A stretch of DNA of 64,000 nt from Pisaster brevispinus (GCA_023634235.1 JAMKCF010000014.1:496001-560000), one strand, 5' to 3'. Shown: positions 24,619 to 38,916, counted from the stretch's first letter. Notes: generated from the letters alone by a model not told the origin. Translations and numbers: made by a program.

Positions 24619-24631
24619 CCAGTAGAGGGCG
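24619..24631. promoter_or_regulatory. CTCF-like motif in the 3' flank of gene C
   Basis: CCAGTAGAGGGCG, identical to the site in unit B. A weaker CCAATAGAGGGCA follows before the gene C stop. Confidence 0.35.
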
Positions 24632-24973
24632 ACATTCAGTCAGTAAATAGGTTTAGCTTACGTTCACCAGATTCACGTATTAGGTGCATGATCACTGACT
24701 TAGCTCAATCTACTCGATGTTTACCATTTTATGACCACTTTGAGCGTAAGTCAGTGACCAATAATTCATTGTAACACATGGAAGATTCAGTTATAAGAGT
24801 TTTTTTTAAAGTAGTTCCAATTCCAAGTCAGACATTCTAATCAAGACGAACCACAGCACAACCCATTAAAACCACCAACTCTATTTTTGTGGTAATCTAA
24901 ATGTTTAATGGCTGCTCAATGTTGACCAATAGAGGGCACCGTCACTAGGCATGCCTTTGGTTGGAGTTCAGAG

Positions 24974-27900
24974 TCAGAGGTTCAAGTCAGGGGCTTGATC
25001 ACTAAGTTCCATCCATTCATGAATTTTGTTCCTGTCAGTGCCCATCTGCTTTACCGTCTCATCCATGCGTCCATCAAAGAGTCCGAAAAGTCCTCCTGCA
25101 GAAAATTCAAAACAAATTCCTTCAATTTAAGATTTGAATCCCACAAAGAGAACACTACTTCAAGTGTTGAGACACTTTCTGGAGAGAGACCTCCTGTGCA
25201 ACATACCCCAATACAACTTCTCATAATTGATGCATCCCTCAGGTTTCTGTATCTATCTTTCTTCCAGGAGAAATCACAAACAAATCTAGATACAATACAT
25301 CTTCGATAGTAGCCATCTCTCCAAGAAAGAAAACCTAGTGCCATCATCCCCAACCCAACCCCAAATTACTTGGCCTCCTGCATCTACCGCTACCCCACAA
25401 GAGACAAAGTAGTTCTCTGGCTACAGCTACAGCTGTTGCTGCTGATTTGAGCACGGCCTTAGATTTGATTTGACTTTCTCACCTGTATGTATGAAGAGTA
25501 TCTTGTTGCCTTTGAATAGCTCTGGTTGTTCCTTTGTTAGCCTAAGTAGATGATAGACACTCTTACCGGTGTACACAGGTTCAATGATAATGCCAGTCTT
25601 TGTACAAACCTCACCAACAAGATCTATCAATAAAAAAACAACAAAATGTCAGTGTTCACTATGCCAAGTTTTACATTGCAACTTCCAACAGAATCAAGTA
25701 GAAAAAGACTCTGTAAAATGACTTCATTTTATTCCTATTTCTTATTTACCAAGTTCCTCCGGAGTTGAAAGTCCGTAGCCTCTTCCTTTGACTCCATCCA
25801 CTAAGTGGACAATATCTTCAGACTGCAGGACTTTACCGTTGCTGTCCTTAGCATCAACTTCCTTCAAGACGTCATTGATCTGTTTAGAGTGGAACTTGGA
25901 GTCATCTGAGACAATGAAGCCATGTACCCTGTGAGAAACATTTTTATCTTAATATTAAGACAGGTATGTTTTGTTTTAAATGTCTGTCGTACACTGATTT
26001 ATAATAAAGCACTCAATTTAAGAAGGCACCACAGGTTGGACACTAACCCATAACCTTTCATATTCAAGAGAACTTTCTCAGTATGAACCTCTCACAGCTA
26101 CTGTCACAACCCTCAAAGGACTCCATTGATACTCCTTGGAGAAGAGAAGCAATTATGGCCAAATGCCTTTCCCAATTAGACAGAGCATCAGGTGAAGATA
26201 TAGGTCTGTCATAACAAATTGACTGATGCTGGGTTGCACTTACTTCAGTCTTGAACCGGTGAGGTAGTTGGCAAGAGCCAGACCAGCAGTGGAACCACTG
26301 CTTCCACATGCAATGGCGATGTCTGTAAACTGATCTGCAACACCCTATGTCAAAATAAACAATAACAAAAACTTGTTGGATTGTTAACAGCAAAGTTGTA
26401 CAAATGTTAAAACTGTATGGTAGAATATACCAAAAACTATAGGATTCAAACTGCCTCTAGCTACCAGGCAAGCTCGGTGGTGTAGTGGTAAGACATCTGC
26501 TCTAGCATGGAGACGGTTGTGGGTTTGAATCCCACCCAAGTAATATGCCTGTGGATTTTTCCTAGGACTTTGGGAAGCACTGATTTTACGGATGTTATGA
26601 GTCAACCTAACAACAAAAATCTATAAATTTGATGATTTCCCCCGAAGCTAACCCGAGGGCCCAAGTTCAAAGCCTGTAAGCACAAAAATTTGCTAAGCAC
26701 GGAAAAATATTGCTTAGCAGAAACAGGTTACCAGCCAAAATCACATTAAGTTTGCATTGTTGTGAACCACTTAATTTTTGCAAAGCAAAGGAATTTGTCA
26801 AGCAGTATTTTCTGCTTAACATCTTTATAACATTTGTCCCTGGTCAATGGTTGTTTAGCCGTGCAGTGCGATATTTACTGAGTGTCCTGATCAGACAGAT
26901 TTCAGGCATAGATTTATGGGATGTGAGGTCGTTAAGATAAAGTCATATCATCACCTGATCCAGTAGCTCCCTGAATCCTTCCAAATAGCCATATAGACCT
27001 ACTCCTGTAGAACCTCCTATTGGTATTGGATAGGCACTCTCACCTGTCTCCTCTCTGTATCAATAAGAAATAAACAACACTGGGTCAGTACTACAACCGA
27101 GTCAGTACTACAACCGGTTCAGTACTACAACCGGGTCAGTACTACAACTGGGTCAGTACTACAACCGGGTCAGTACTACAACCGGGTCAGTACTACAACT
27201 GGGTCAGTACTACAACTGGGTCAGTAATAGGCACTCTCACCTATCTCCTCTCTGTATCAATAAGAAATAAACAACACTGGGTCAGTACTACAACTGGGTC
27301 AGTACTACATCTGGGTCAGTACTACAACCGGGTCAGTACTACATCTGGGTCAGTACTACAACCGGGTCAGTACTACAACCGGGTCAGTACTACAACCGGG
27401 TCAGCACTACAACTGGGTCAGTACAACTGGGTCAGTACTACAAATGGGTCAGTACTACAACTGGGTCAGAACTAAATTTGGTCAATACTAAAACTGGGTC
27501 CATGCTAATACTTGGTCAATACTAAAGCTTGGTCAGTATTAACACTTGGTCAATACTAAAACTGGGTCAGTACCATAAAACTTGGTCAGTGCTAAAACTT
27601 AACTGGGTCAAGCAAAAAATGGGAGGTTTTGTCACGCCAAGTGGCAACAGACATTCCAAGAAATTTTTCCTGTTTACAGAAGCAATTCAAAAGCAATACA
27701 GATTTGTTAACTTACTTTATTTTCTGTACCAGTTGATCCATGCGAGGTTTTATGTCCGTTATATATTGAGACTTCTTAGGTAGCAGGTAAACATGTGCTC
27801 CAATCAGACGGTTCAGGAACATATTAGCTGTACAAGTAACTTCACTTGGATCCTGTACAGAAACGAGTTCAGTAAACATAGTTTTATCACTGCGTGACCA

Positions 27901-30115
27901 TCTTGTTTGTCTTCCATTCAATCAAATGTAACTCAAACTGAGGCTGGACAGAAAAATAAGTCTGGTCCCATTAAAAAATGAGAATCAGAACTTTCACTGT
28001 CACCATGAGGATAGGGAACCAGACATAGATGACCACACCGTGATCAAAAAGCTAGTATAGTTGATTCAAAGAACATTCCTACATTTGAACTTACTGAGAC
28101 AGGAGATCTGAGTAGAAGGTAGGGCTCCAGACCAAGCTGCCTTGTTGCTATGGCTGTAGCTCGACAATGATTTGATTGTGAAGATCCACATGTGATGACG
28201 GAGGTACAGCCTTGAATGATGGCATCAGCAAGAAGGAATTCAAGCTTACGAGCCTAAATGGGGAAAAATAAAAATTAACTCTTACATGAATAGAAAATTA
28301 AGACATTTAATCCAAAATATGATGAGCCAACCGATAAACTTCATATATACCAGTCTCAAATGACTTGAGAAAGATTTGTGAGAAAATTTTCCCCAAAAAA
28401 TTTAAATTAAAATCTTGTTTCTTTTGCAAACTGTTGTCAGTTGCAAAGATTGTGTAGTCTTTTCAGGTCGTTTCAAAGTCTCAGTGTAACACATCCATTA
28501 GTTTCATTACGAGAACTCAATTAACAACCATCTAAACAATCTAATTAATTATAACGATGGTCTCACTGTGACAACAAATCTTTCAGTATCATCAAATTTC
28601 TTCACCTTGTTACCAGAAAGTTCACATCCTGTTAAGTCATCTCGTTTGATGTGGATTTCAAAATCGGCTGGGACGTTAGGAAGGTACCATCTCTGGATAG
28701 GGGTAACTCCATGGATTAGCTACGAAAAAAATAACAACCACAGGAGAATTTAAAAATGATTGTCCAAGGAAAAATTGTTTAAAGGCCCAAAATCACGGAA
28801 ATAATGTATCTCTTTATTATGGCCCTTATAACAACAGTTTTCACAGATAATATTTGCATACAGTTTTGTGAACAATTCTGGATAATTTCTCCTTCGTCGT
28901 TGCATTGACATAATTGTCCCACAATATGTAATTGAAAGGGTCTTTGACAAAGTTTTTCCAAATTCATCCTAAAGCGTTTGACATTGACATCCATGGCAAT
29001 TGCACAACAAATGCTGCACAATGCACATTAGACATTGCACATTGTACATGTGACTGTGAGTGGAATTTTAAATTCCCCAGGAATTTCCTAGGGATTTCCT
29101 AGGGATGTGTTTCCATCAAAAGGAATAAATAACAAACTAAACCAGAGCCAAGCTGAGTATACAGCTAGCTGGTTCAGCATAGTGTGTATGTACATGGTCT
29201 TAGTCTACAGAAAATATGATCCTTTGTGATATCACGGAGGTGTACAGTTACACCATGGAGGAAGGAAATACACTCACAGGACAGGACAGCCCAATATGGA
29301 CTGATCTTGCATCATTCAGTAAACCTGCATACAATCTTCATAACAAGGGAACTAACTTTGTCTATATGTTCTTGATATGGTATTCAAATTCTGACAACGG
29401 CTAGGGCGCAGCTAGGGTAGAGCCATGTAGAGTCTAGTTAGTACACACTGTGGGTAACACTCTAATGACAAACAAAATGTCATGGACAAATAGAAAATAC
29501 ACTTTATAGTAATACAACAATGAGAGATAAGACAGTTTATTCTGGTGTATCTGGTGTCAGGCTAAAGTAAAAGTCTGTTGTTGAAACATCTTTGACTTTT
29601 GTTTTGAACAAACAAAGGATGTTTTTTTAATACTTGTTTTCCTATAAAAACAAGTTTTTGATTTTTTAAAAGTGGGTGAAAAGTGTTCCAGAATAAATAA
29701 AGGTTTCAATCTGACTGGTAGTTGTGGTACCCCAAGTTCCAACATTCCCAACAAAGAATGAAAGATAAAAAATATTGACAAATATTTAGTGAAATTGCCA
29801 ACATTTTTTCTCTGTATCACTCCAGTCTATTGTCAATTTTTCTTTGTTCCCCCAAATTATTTAAAATTTGACAGCCAGTTTCCCGTGTGGTTAATTATTT
29901 GATTAAATTACAAGGTATTACTTAGACGTTTTGAGGGTTACACATACAGTATAATAAAGTACTTCCTTTACCTTTACTCTGTACTTTGGAATTAATTGAA
30001 GTCGTTTCATCCAATCTGCTGGGTTATATTGCAATAAGAAATCTGATGCTACAGGAGCATCACCGCATCCATTCTCTATCAATGATGCGGTCCTTTTTGT
30101 CGTCTCTGTTTCCAT
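24974..30115 (-). CDS. Gene C: D-cysteine desulfhydrase / ACC deaminase-like PLP enzyme
   Basis: Coding exons (minus strand, 5' to 3'): 29972-30115, 28606-28719, 28095-28253, 27716-27852, 26955-27054, 26244-26344, 25750-25928, 25483-25623, 24974-25095. The frame is open for 398 residues. It has Lys in the exon 7 VLKEVD segment like D and E, and Gly in exon 8 (DLVGEV) like A and E. Most other differences from the neighbours are synonymous, for example AGG/AGA for the Arg near the end of exon 6. All catalytic-family motifs are present. No pseudogene signs. Confidence 0.88.
26468..26605 (+). mobile_element. tRNA-derived SINE in intron 5 of gene C
   Basis: Orthologous insertion to that of gene A; A- and B-box words intact. 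Confidence 0.65.
27082..27610. repeat. Minisatellite in intron 4 of gene C
   Basis: 17-base GGGTCAGTACTACAACC family. It has its own pattern of variants (CATCT units) and lacks the GGGTTGATA unit near the 3' end. Confidence 0.9.
27227..27280 (-). pseudogene. Decoy exon 5 acceptor in gene C
   Basis: As in A and B, but with one substitution (CTATCTCC for CTGTCTCC on the plus strand), which changes the duplicated exon piece. The acceptor is kept. Confidence 0.7.
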
Positions 30116-30310
30116 TGCAGAGGGAATCTTGACTTTTCTTCCTGCTGGGGAGATCTTCCGCCGGTATTGCCAATGCCAGTGACCATTGTAACTCGCTGTG
30201 TAAATCACACAAAATACACACGCACACACACACGTAATACCTTAGCGCCCTCTTTTGAATCAACCTCCTTCAGCACATGTTAATTTCCCATAAAATTATG
30301 GGGGATCTCC

Positions 30311-30322
30311 GGGGGGGGGGGG
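30311..30322. repeat. Short G homopolymer upstream of gene C
   Basis: Shortest of the G runs at this position in units A-D. Confidence 0.5.
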
Positions 30323-30491
30323 ACAGACCTTTCCTAGGAAGCCGGTGCTGTGTGGGCCGGTGCCCCTAGAAAAAATTGTTGTCGTTTCTGTGCAAAAGTT
30401 TAAGCAGGCTTTTTGCAAATTTATAATCTGAGGCAAAAATTATGCTAAAAAGACGAGTAATTCTTGAGATATGAATTTTTGAAAATGTAAA

Positions 30492-30704
30492 TTTCCGGTT
30501 TGAACCGGAAGTCAAGGTCAAATAGGGTCACGCTTTGTGAGACGTTTGTTAACCTTTTAAATACCTATTCGATGATGTGTAGATTGAAAATATCCATCAT
30601 GTGATTTAGGCTTAAAAAAAATTCAAAATATTTTTTTCAAATATTAAACAAATTTGATAAAGTGTAATTCAAAATCTGATGACATCATCATGACATCATC
30701 AACT
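30492..30704. promoter_or_regulatory. Candidate promoter module 5' of gene C
   Basis: ETS-like inverted repeat at 30493-30510, TCAAGGTCA at 30512-30520 and TGACATCA pair at 30677-30702. Confidence 0.4.
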
Positions 30705-31991
30705 TTGTGCCGTCTTGGTATTGAGGTTCCATTGGCTGATGAGTTTCAATGTTCAATTCAGTTTCAATGCTTCAGATCAGCCTGGAAAATATTTTTTTAA
30801 AGAAAAAAACCGAAGGCAAACTTTGACCCGTTTTAGTCTGACTGAAAGTAAAGGTCATACATTTTGGGTGCTAACTTTTCAAACGCTCCCCAGAGCGCCC
30901 TCAACGAGGAATATTATTTAGTGATGAATCAATACTTTTGTGGCGCAAAGGCACTTGTTCTGTTTGCAAAATGAAAAACTTATTTCCATGGGGACAAAGA
31001 TAACAACTTTATTTCCTCACAAAACCTCAGATGTAAATCCTTGTTGAAATAATATGGTCTTGTTTTTAGTTTGTAGTGTAGGTTTGTTGAATTTTCACTA
31101 TGAACCAGCATAAATACCACAAACATCAATTCCAGTTCCCAAATTCTTTGAGTGTTCTTTATTATTTCGTAGTGAACAGACATACCTACATGAAAATATA
31201 GCTTGATTGGTAGATAATTGATCGACAGATAAAATTGCAAAAATAATCTGTATAACTAAAAAATCCATCGTGTTGTAAACTTACTCTGGCAGTGCCCTGC
31301 ATAAAATATTCCTAATGCTTTGCATTTTAAGTCGTAATTTAATCCTTTTTTCCCCCAAAATTTGCGAATGCAAATTATATAAATTTTGTACAAAGGTCTT
31401 TTTAAAAGATCACGTGGTGTGTTGCATTCTATACAAATGCATAATAATTTAGGGATTATTTAATCGGCACTCTGCCACAGCCCTCTGCCAATACAGTCAG
31501 AAAATTCAGACGATTTAATCGATTCGAAACACTGCTAGGGTAAAGGATTTCTTGTAACTTAACATTTTTCTTTACATAAACAGCAAGTAATAATTTGCCT
31601 GATTATGATTATGAGCAGCAAAAATATAATCAGTCAAAGTAGCTTTATAATGGACTATTACTAAGCCTGTCAGGGTGTGTGTGGGGAAGCATAGGGAAAG
31701 TCAACATTGTAAGAAGAAAAACCTAAAAAACCATAACTTTGAAAGCAAACCCCCCCCCCTCCCCCCAAAAAATAACGAAAACATCAGGAGAGTACAGTAG
31801 ACTCTCATTATAACAAGACCACTAGGACTGGCCAAAATACATGTACCAATTTACAGTATTGTTGTTTACCCCCAAAAACTGGAAACACAATGCAGAAATG
31901 AGATTTTGGACTTTAGAATGTCCTCTTTATAAGCAGAATCTCTTTATAACAATGTTTATAACATTGGAAGTAGATAGCTGTCCCTCTTTGA

Positions 31992-32004
31992 CCAGTAGAG
32001 GGCG
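31992..32004. promoter_or_regulatory. CTCF-like motif in the 3' flank of gene D
   Basis: CCAGTAGAGGGCG, same position relative to the downstream gene as in units B, C and E. Confidence 0.35.
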
Positions 32005-32346
32005 ACATTCAGTCGGTAAATAGGTTTAGCTTACGTTCACCAGATTCATGTATTAGGTGCATGATCACTGACTTAGCTCAATCTACTCGATGTTTACCTT
32101 TTTATGACCACTTTGAGCGTAAGTCAGTGACCAATAATTCATTGTAACACATGGAAGATTCAGTTATAAGAGTTTTTTTTAAAGTAGTTCCAATTCCAAG
32201 TCAGACATTCTAATCAAGACGAACCACAGCACAACCCATTAAAACCACCAACTCTATTTTTGTGGTAATCTAAATGTTTAATGGCTGCTCAATGTTGACC
32301 AATAGAGGGCACCGTCACTAGGCATGCTTTTGGTTGGAGTTCAGAG

Positions 32347-35300
32347 TCAGAGGTTCAAGTCAGGGGCTTGATCACTAAGTTCCATCCATTCATGAATTTT
32401 GTTCCTTTCAGTGCCCATCTGCTTTACCGTCTCATCCATGCGTCCATCAAAGAGTCCGAAAAGTCCTCCTGCAGAAAATTCAAAACAAATTCCTTCAATT
32501 TAAGATTTGAATCCCACAAAGAGAACACTACTTCAAGTGTTGAGACACTTTCTGGAGAGAGACCTCCTGTGCAACATACCCCAATACAACTTCTCATAAT
32601 TGATGCATCCCTCAGGTTTCTGTATCTATCTTTCTTCCAGGAGAAATCACAAACAAATCTAGATACAATACATCTTAGATAGTAGCCATCTCTCCAAGAA
32701 AGAAAAACTAGTGCCATCATCCCCAACCCAACCCCAAATTACTTGGCCTCCTGCATCTACCGCTACCCCACAAGAGACAAAGTAGTTCTCTGGCTAGTCT
32801 TAGGCCATAATTTAATTGCTACAATTATGTTGCTAAGAGTGTTTCAAACACTGCTGTAGCTGCTGATTTGAGCACAGGCTTAGATTTGATTTGACTTTCT
32901 CACCTGTATGTATGAAGAGTATCTTGTTGCCTTTGAACAGTTCTGGTTGTTCCTTTGTTAGCCTAAGTAGATGATAGACACTCTTACCGGTGTACACAGG
33001 TTCAATGATAATGCCAGTCTTTGTACAAACCTCACTAACAAGATCTATCAATAACAAAACAACAAAATGTCAGTGTTCACTATGCCAAGTTTTACATTGC
33101 AACTTCCAACAGAACCAAGTAGAAAAAGACTCTGTAAAATGACTTCATTTTATTCCTATTTCTTATTTACCAAGTTCCTCCGGAGTTGAAAGTCCGTAGC
33201 CTCTTCCTTTGACTCCATCCACTAAGTGGACAATATCTTCAGACTGCAGGACTTTACCATTGCTGTCCTTAGCATCAACTTCCTTCAAGACGTCATTGAT
33301 CTGTTTAGAGTGGAACTTGGAGTCATCTGAGACAATGAAGCCATGTACCCTGTGAGAAACATTTTTATCTTAATATTAAGACAGGTATGTTTTGTTTTAA
33401 ATGTCTGTCGTACACTGATTTATAATAAAGCACTCAATTTAAGAAGGCACCACAGGTTGGACACTAACCCATAACCTTTCATATTCAATTAAGAGAACTT
33501 TCTCAGTATGAACCTCTCACAGCTACTGTCACAACCCTCAAAGGACTCCATTGATACTCCTTGGAGAAGAGAAGCAATTATGGCCAAATGCCTTTCCCAA
33601 TTAGACAGAGCATCAGGTGAAGATATAGGTCTGTCATAACAAATTGACTGATGCTGGGTTGCACTTACTTCAGTCTTGAACCGGTGAGGTAGTTGGCAAG
33701 AGCCAGACCAGCAGTGGAACCACTGCTTCCACATGCAATGGCGATGTCTGTAAACTGATCTGCAACACCCTATGTCAAAATAAACAATAACAAAAACTTG
33801 TTGGATTGTTAACAGCAAAGTTGTACAAATTTTAAAACTGTATGGTAGAATATACCAAAACTATAGGATTCAAACTGCCTCTAGCTACCAGGCAAGCTCG
33901 GTGGTGTAGTGGTAAGACATCTGCTCCAGCATGGAGACGGTTGTGGGTTTGAATCCCACCCGAGTAATATGCCTGTGGATTTTTCCTAGGACTTTGGGAA
34001 GCACTGATTTTACGGATGTTATGAGTCAACCTAACAACAAAAATCTATAAATCTGATGATTTCCCCCGAAGCTAACCCCAGGGCCCAAGTTCAAAGCCTG
34101 TAAGCACAAAAACTTGCTAAGCACAGAAAAATGTTGCTTATCAGAAACAGGTTACCAGCCAAAATCACATTAAGTTTGCATTGTTGTGAACCACTCAATT
34201 TTTGCAAAGCAAAGGAATTTGTCAAGCAGTATTTTCTGCTTAACATCTTTATAACATTTGTCCCTGGTCAATGGTTGTTTAGCCGTGCAGTGCGATATTT
34301 ACTGAGTGTCCTGATCAGACAGATTTCAGGCATAGATTTATGGGATGTGAGGTCGTTAAGATAAAGTCATATCATCACCTGATCCAGTAGCTCCCTGAAT
34401 CCTTCCAAATAGCCATACAGACCTACTCCTGTAGAACCTCCTATTGGTATTGGATAGGCACTCTCACCTGTCTCCTCTCTGTATCAATAAGAAATAAACA
34501 ACACTGGGTCAGTACTACAACCGAGTCAGTACTACAACTGGTTCAGTACTACAACCGGGTCAGTACTACAACCGGGTCAGTACTACAACCGGGTCAGTAC
34601 TACAACTGGGTCAGTAATAGGCACTCTCACCTGTCTCCTCTCTGTATCAATAAGAAATAAACAACACTGGGTCAGTACTACAACTGGGTCAGTACTACAA
34701 CTGGGTCAGTACTACAACCGGGTCAGTACTACATCTGGGTCAGTACTACAACCGGGTCAGTACTACAACCGGGTCAGTACTACAACCGGGTCAGCACTAC
34801 AACTGGGTCAGTACAACTGGGTCAGTACTACAAATGGGTCAGTACTACAACTGGGTCAGAACTAAATTTGGTCAATACTAAAACTGGGTCCATGCTAATA
34901 CTTGGTCAATACTAAAGCTTGGTCAGTATTAACACTTGGTCAATACTAAAACTGGGTCAGTACCATAAAACTTGGTCAGTGCTAAAACTGGGTTGATACT
35001 TAACTGGGTCAAGCAAAAAATGGGAGGTTTTGTCACGCCAAGTGGCAACAGACATTCCAAGAAATTTTTCCTGTTTACAGAAGCAATTCAAAAGCAATAC
35101 AGATTTGTTAACTTACTTTATTTTCTGTACCAGTTGATCCATGCGAGGTTTTATGTCTGTTATATATTGAGACTTCTTAGGTAGCAGGTAAACATGTGCT
35201 CCAATCAGACGGTTCAGGAACATATTAGCTGTACAAGTAACTTCACTTGGATCCTGCACAGAAACGAGTTCAGTAAACATAGTTTTATCAGTGTGACCAT

Positions 35301-38300
35301 CTTGTTTGTCTTCCATTCAATCAAATGTAACTCAAACTGAGGCTGGACAGAAAAATAAGTCTGGTCCCATTAAAAAATGAGAATCAGAACTTTCACTGTC
35401 ACCATGAGGATAGGGAACCAGACATAGATGACCACACCGTGATCAAAAAGCTAGTATAGTTGATTCAAAGAACATTCCTACATTTGAACTTACTGAGACA
35501 GGAGATCTGAGTAGAAGGTAGGGCTCCAGACCAAGCTGCCTTGTTGCTATGGCTGTAGCTCGACAATGATTTGATTGTGAAGATCCACATGTGATGACGG
35601 AGGTACAGCCTTGAATGATGGCATCAGCAAGAAGGAATTCAAGCTTACGAGCCTAAATGGGGAAAAATAAAAATTAACTCTTACATGAATAGAAAATTAA
35701 GACATTTAATCCAAAATATGATGAGCCATCCGATAAACTTCATATATACCAGTCTCAAATGACTTGAGAAAGATTTGTGAGAAAATTTTCCCCCCAAAAT
35801 TTAAATTAAAATCTTGTTTCTTTTGCAAACTGTTGTCAGTTGCAAAGATTGTGTAGTCTTTTCAGGTCGTTTCAAAGTCTCAGTGTAACACATCCATTAG
35901 TTTCATTACGAGAACTCAATTAACAACCATCTAAACAATCTAATTAATTATAACGATGGTCTCACTGTGACAACAAATCTTTCAGTATCATCAAATTTCT
36001 TCACCTTGTTACCAGAAAGTTCACATCCTGTTAAGTCATCTCGTTTGATGTGGATTTCAAAATCGGCTGGGACGTTAGGAAGGTACCATCTCTGGATAGG
36101 GGTAACTCCATGGATTAGCTATGAAAAAAATAACAACCACAGGAGAATTTAAAAACGATTGTCCAAGGAAAAATTGTTTAAAGGCCCAAAATCACAGAAA
36201 TAATGTATCTCTTTATTATGGCCCTTATAACAACAGTTTTCACAGATAATATTTGCATACAGTTTTGTGAACAATTCTGGATAATTTCTCCTTCGTCGTT
36301 GCATTGACATAATTGTCCCACAATATGTAATTGAAAGGGTCTTTGACAAAGTTTTTCCAAATTCATCCTAAAGCGTGTGACATTGACATCCATGGCAATT
36401 GCACAACAAAAGGCTGCACAATGCACATTAGACATTGCACATTGTACATGTGACTGTGAGTGGAATTTTAAATTCCCCAGGAATTTCCTAGGGATTTCCT
36501 AGGGATGTGTTTCCATCAAAAGGAATAAATAACAAACTAAACCAGAGCCAAGCTGAGTATACAGCTAGCTGGTTCAGCATAGTGTGTATGTACATGGTCT
36601 TAGTCTACAGAAAATATGATCCTTTGTGATATCACGGAGGTGTACAGTTACACCATGGAGGAAGGAAATACACTCACAGGACAGGACAGCCCAATATGGA
36701 CTGATCTTGCATCATTCAGTAAACCTGCATACAATCTTCATAACAAGGGAACTAACTTTGTCTATATGTTCTTGATATGGTATTCAAATTCTGACAACGG
36801 CTAGGGCGCAGCTAGGGTAGAGCCATGTAGAGTCTAGTACACACTGTGGGTAAACACTCTAAATGACAAACAAAATGTCATGGACAAATAGAAAATACAC
36901 TAATTATACAGCAATGAGAGATAACACAGTTTATTCTGGTGTATCTGGGGCCGATTTCACTAACGCGTTTTGATCATCGCAAACGCCGAAATCGATCGCT
37001 AAATCCCAAATCCATCGCAACTTAGCGATGGATTTTGGAGAACGATTTCACTAAAACTTTGGGACAAACTTACTCATCGCAAAACAATTATTAGCGATGA
37101 CAATCTTGCGATGACTCGTTAGTGGCCGCAAAGTGTAAGTTCATCGCAAATTATGATAGATTGCGCTATTTTGTGCTTAGATTTTAGCGGTGTACGTCTC
37201 AACGTAGTATAGTTTGTTCGTGATTTAAAGGGTAACATGGCGTTATGTTTACTCTTCGTGGTCTTTTACTGGGAGACTCGGGATACACACAACGCAGTTG
37301 GCCGATGACACCTTTCAGCTTGAATGTGGTTGTTGCCGAAAGAGCTTAAAATCGGTAAAAAAAAAGAGGGAGATCGTCATCTATTGGGTTGTTATTTTAA
37401 CCAGCAATTTGGCCTAAAGTTAATGTAGGCCTCATAGCATCCAAAATTTTTCTTTTCCGATTTTATACCATGTACACATTTTCGATGACAGTACTTTGAC
37501 GAAAATTTTGGGCATCTAGAAACGAATTCTTTTTTGCCAATTAGGCCTAATAGTGATTAGGCCCTATGCCTTCGGGAAAGTAAAAAAAAAAATTAAAAAA
37601 AAAAAAAATCCCCTTTAGACGTTCGTATATGTGCTGAAGCTTATATAAAGGGTGTCAGACATTAATTACCAAAAACCAAAATCGTTATTCTCATTTTGTC
37701 AATTTTCATCCACCTCAACGTTACGATTATTTACAAGATTTTATAAAAGTAAGTATACTAGGGGGGGGGGGGGGGCTATAGGCCTACAAATGAAACATGT
37801 TGAATTTGATTTCATGTACACCTTTTTTAAGTGAATGCCTAGAATTTAAGCATTAATATGGTCCTCTTGTTGTTACTTTTGATGCTTCAGCATGACAACC
37901 TTTACATTTAAACTGCAATATATGCCGTTCGTTTTTAATCGAACCGCAGCCTGCAACAACATTTTGACATGTACGACGCCCACATGCGAAGACCGACGGT
38001 TTTCTTGAGGTTTGTGTCAAAGGTCACTACTTTTAGCCTCGTACAAAACGTTTAGTTTCCTTGTCATGTCATCGCAACTGCGATGACTTTAGTGAAACGC
38101 AAAATCAGCGACGTCGCAAGTGCGATGGATTTGGGGTTTGCGATCTCATCGCAAGCGTGATAGCGATGATCGCAAATGGTGACTTTAGTGAAATCGGCCC
38201 CTGGTGTCAGGCTAAAGTAAAAGTCTGTTGTTGAAACATCTTTTGTTTTGAACAAACAAAGGATGTTTTTTTAATACTTGTTTTCCTATAAAAACAAGTT

Positions 38301-38761
38301 TTTGATTTTTTAAAAGTGGGTGAAAAGTGTTCCAGAATAAATAAAGGTTTCAATCTGACTGGTAGTTGTGGTACCCCAAGATCCAACATTCCCAACAAAG
38401 AATGAAAGATAAAAAATATTGACAAATATTTAGTGAAATTGCCAACATTTTTTCTCTGTATCACTCCACAGTCTATTGTCAATTTTTCTTTGTTCCCCCA
38501 AATTATTTAAAATTTGACAGCCAGTTTCCCGTGTGGTTAATTATTTGATTAAATTACAAGGTATTGGACGTTTTGAGGGTTACACATACATTATAATAAA
38601 GTACTTCCTTCCTTTACCTTTACTCTGTACTTTGGAATTAATTGAAGTCGTTTCATCCAATCTGCTGGGTTATATTGCAATAAGAAATCTGATGCTACAG
38701 GAGCATCACCGCATCCATTCTCTATCAATGATGCGGTCCTTTTTGTCGTCTCTGTTTCCAT
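32347..38761 (-). CDS. Gene D: D-cysteine desulfhydrase / ACC deaminase-like PLP enzyme
   Basis: Coding exons (minus strand, 5' to 3'): 38618-38761, 36005-36118, 35494-35652, 35117-35253, 34379-34478, 33669-33769, 33171-33349, 32904-33044, 32347-32468. The frame is open for 398 residues with the same motifs as A. It has Ser in exon 8 (DLVSEV) like B but Lys in exon 7 like C and E, a mosaic of neighbour variants. Intron 1 is enlarged by a 1253-bp transposon (36948-38200) that does not touch coding sequence. Intron 8 differs from A-C just downstream of exon 8, where it has a short rearranged stretch near 32800-32860. Confidence 0.88.
33892..34030 (+). mobile_element. tRNA-derived SINE in intron 5 of gene D
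   Basis: Orthologous to the SINE in A. It shares CTCCAGCATGG and CCCGAGTAA changes with E rather than A-C. Confidence 0.65.
34506..35010. repeat. Minisatellite in intron 4 of gene D
   Basis: 17-base family as in the other copies. Confidence 0.9.
34617..34670 (-). pseudogene. Decoy exon 5 acceptor in gene D
   Basis: Copy of the exon 5 start with its acceptor in the minisatellite; intact as in A. Confidence 0.75.
36948..38200. mobile_element. 1253-bp non-autonomous TIR transposon in intron 1 of gene D
   Basis: The ends GGGCCGATTTCACTAA and TTAGTGAAATCGGCCC are perfect inverted repeats, flanked by CTG on both sides (36945-36947 and 38201-38203). Units A-C have the uninterrupted site TATCTGGTGTC. 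Subterminal ATCGCAA/TTGCGAT words are repeated many times in both orientations. There is no transposase-like frame. A 3-base CWG duplication fits PIF/Harbinger-type targeting; the superfamily is inferred. Confidence 0.85.
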
Positions 38762-38916
38762 TGCAGAGGGAATCTTGACTTTTCTTCCTGCTGGGGAGAT
38801 CTTCCGCCGGTATTGCCAATGCCAGTGACCATTGTAACTCGCTGTGTAAATCACACAAAATACACACACACATGTAATACCTTAGCGCCCTCTTTTGAAT
38901 CAACCTCCTTCAGCAC

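Noticed and set aside
36948..38200. Protein-coding transposase in the gene D insertion
   Set aside because: Frames inside are at most about 60 codons, without DDE-type or DNA-binding motifs. The element is non-autonomous.
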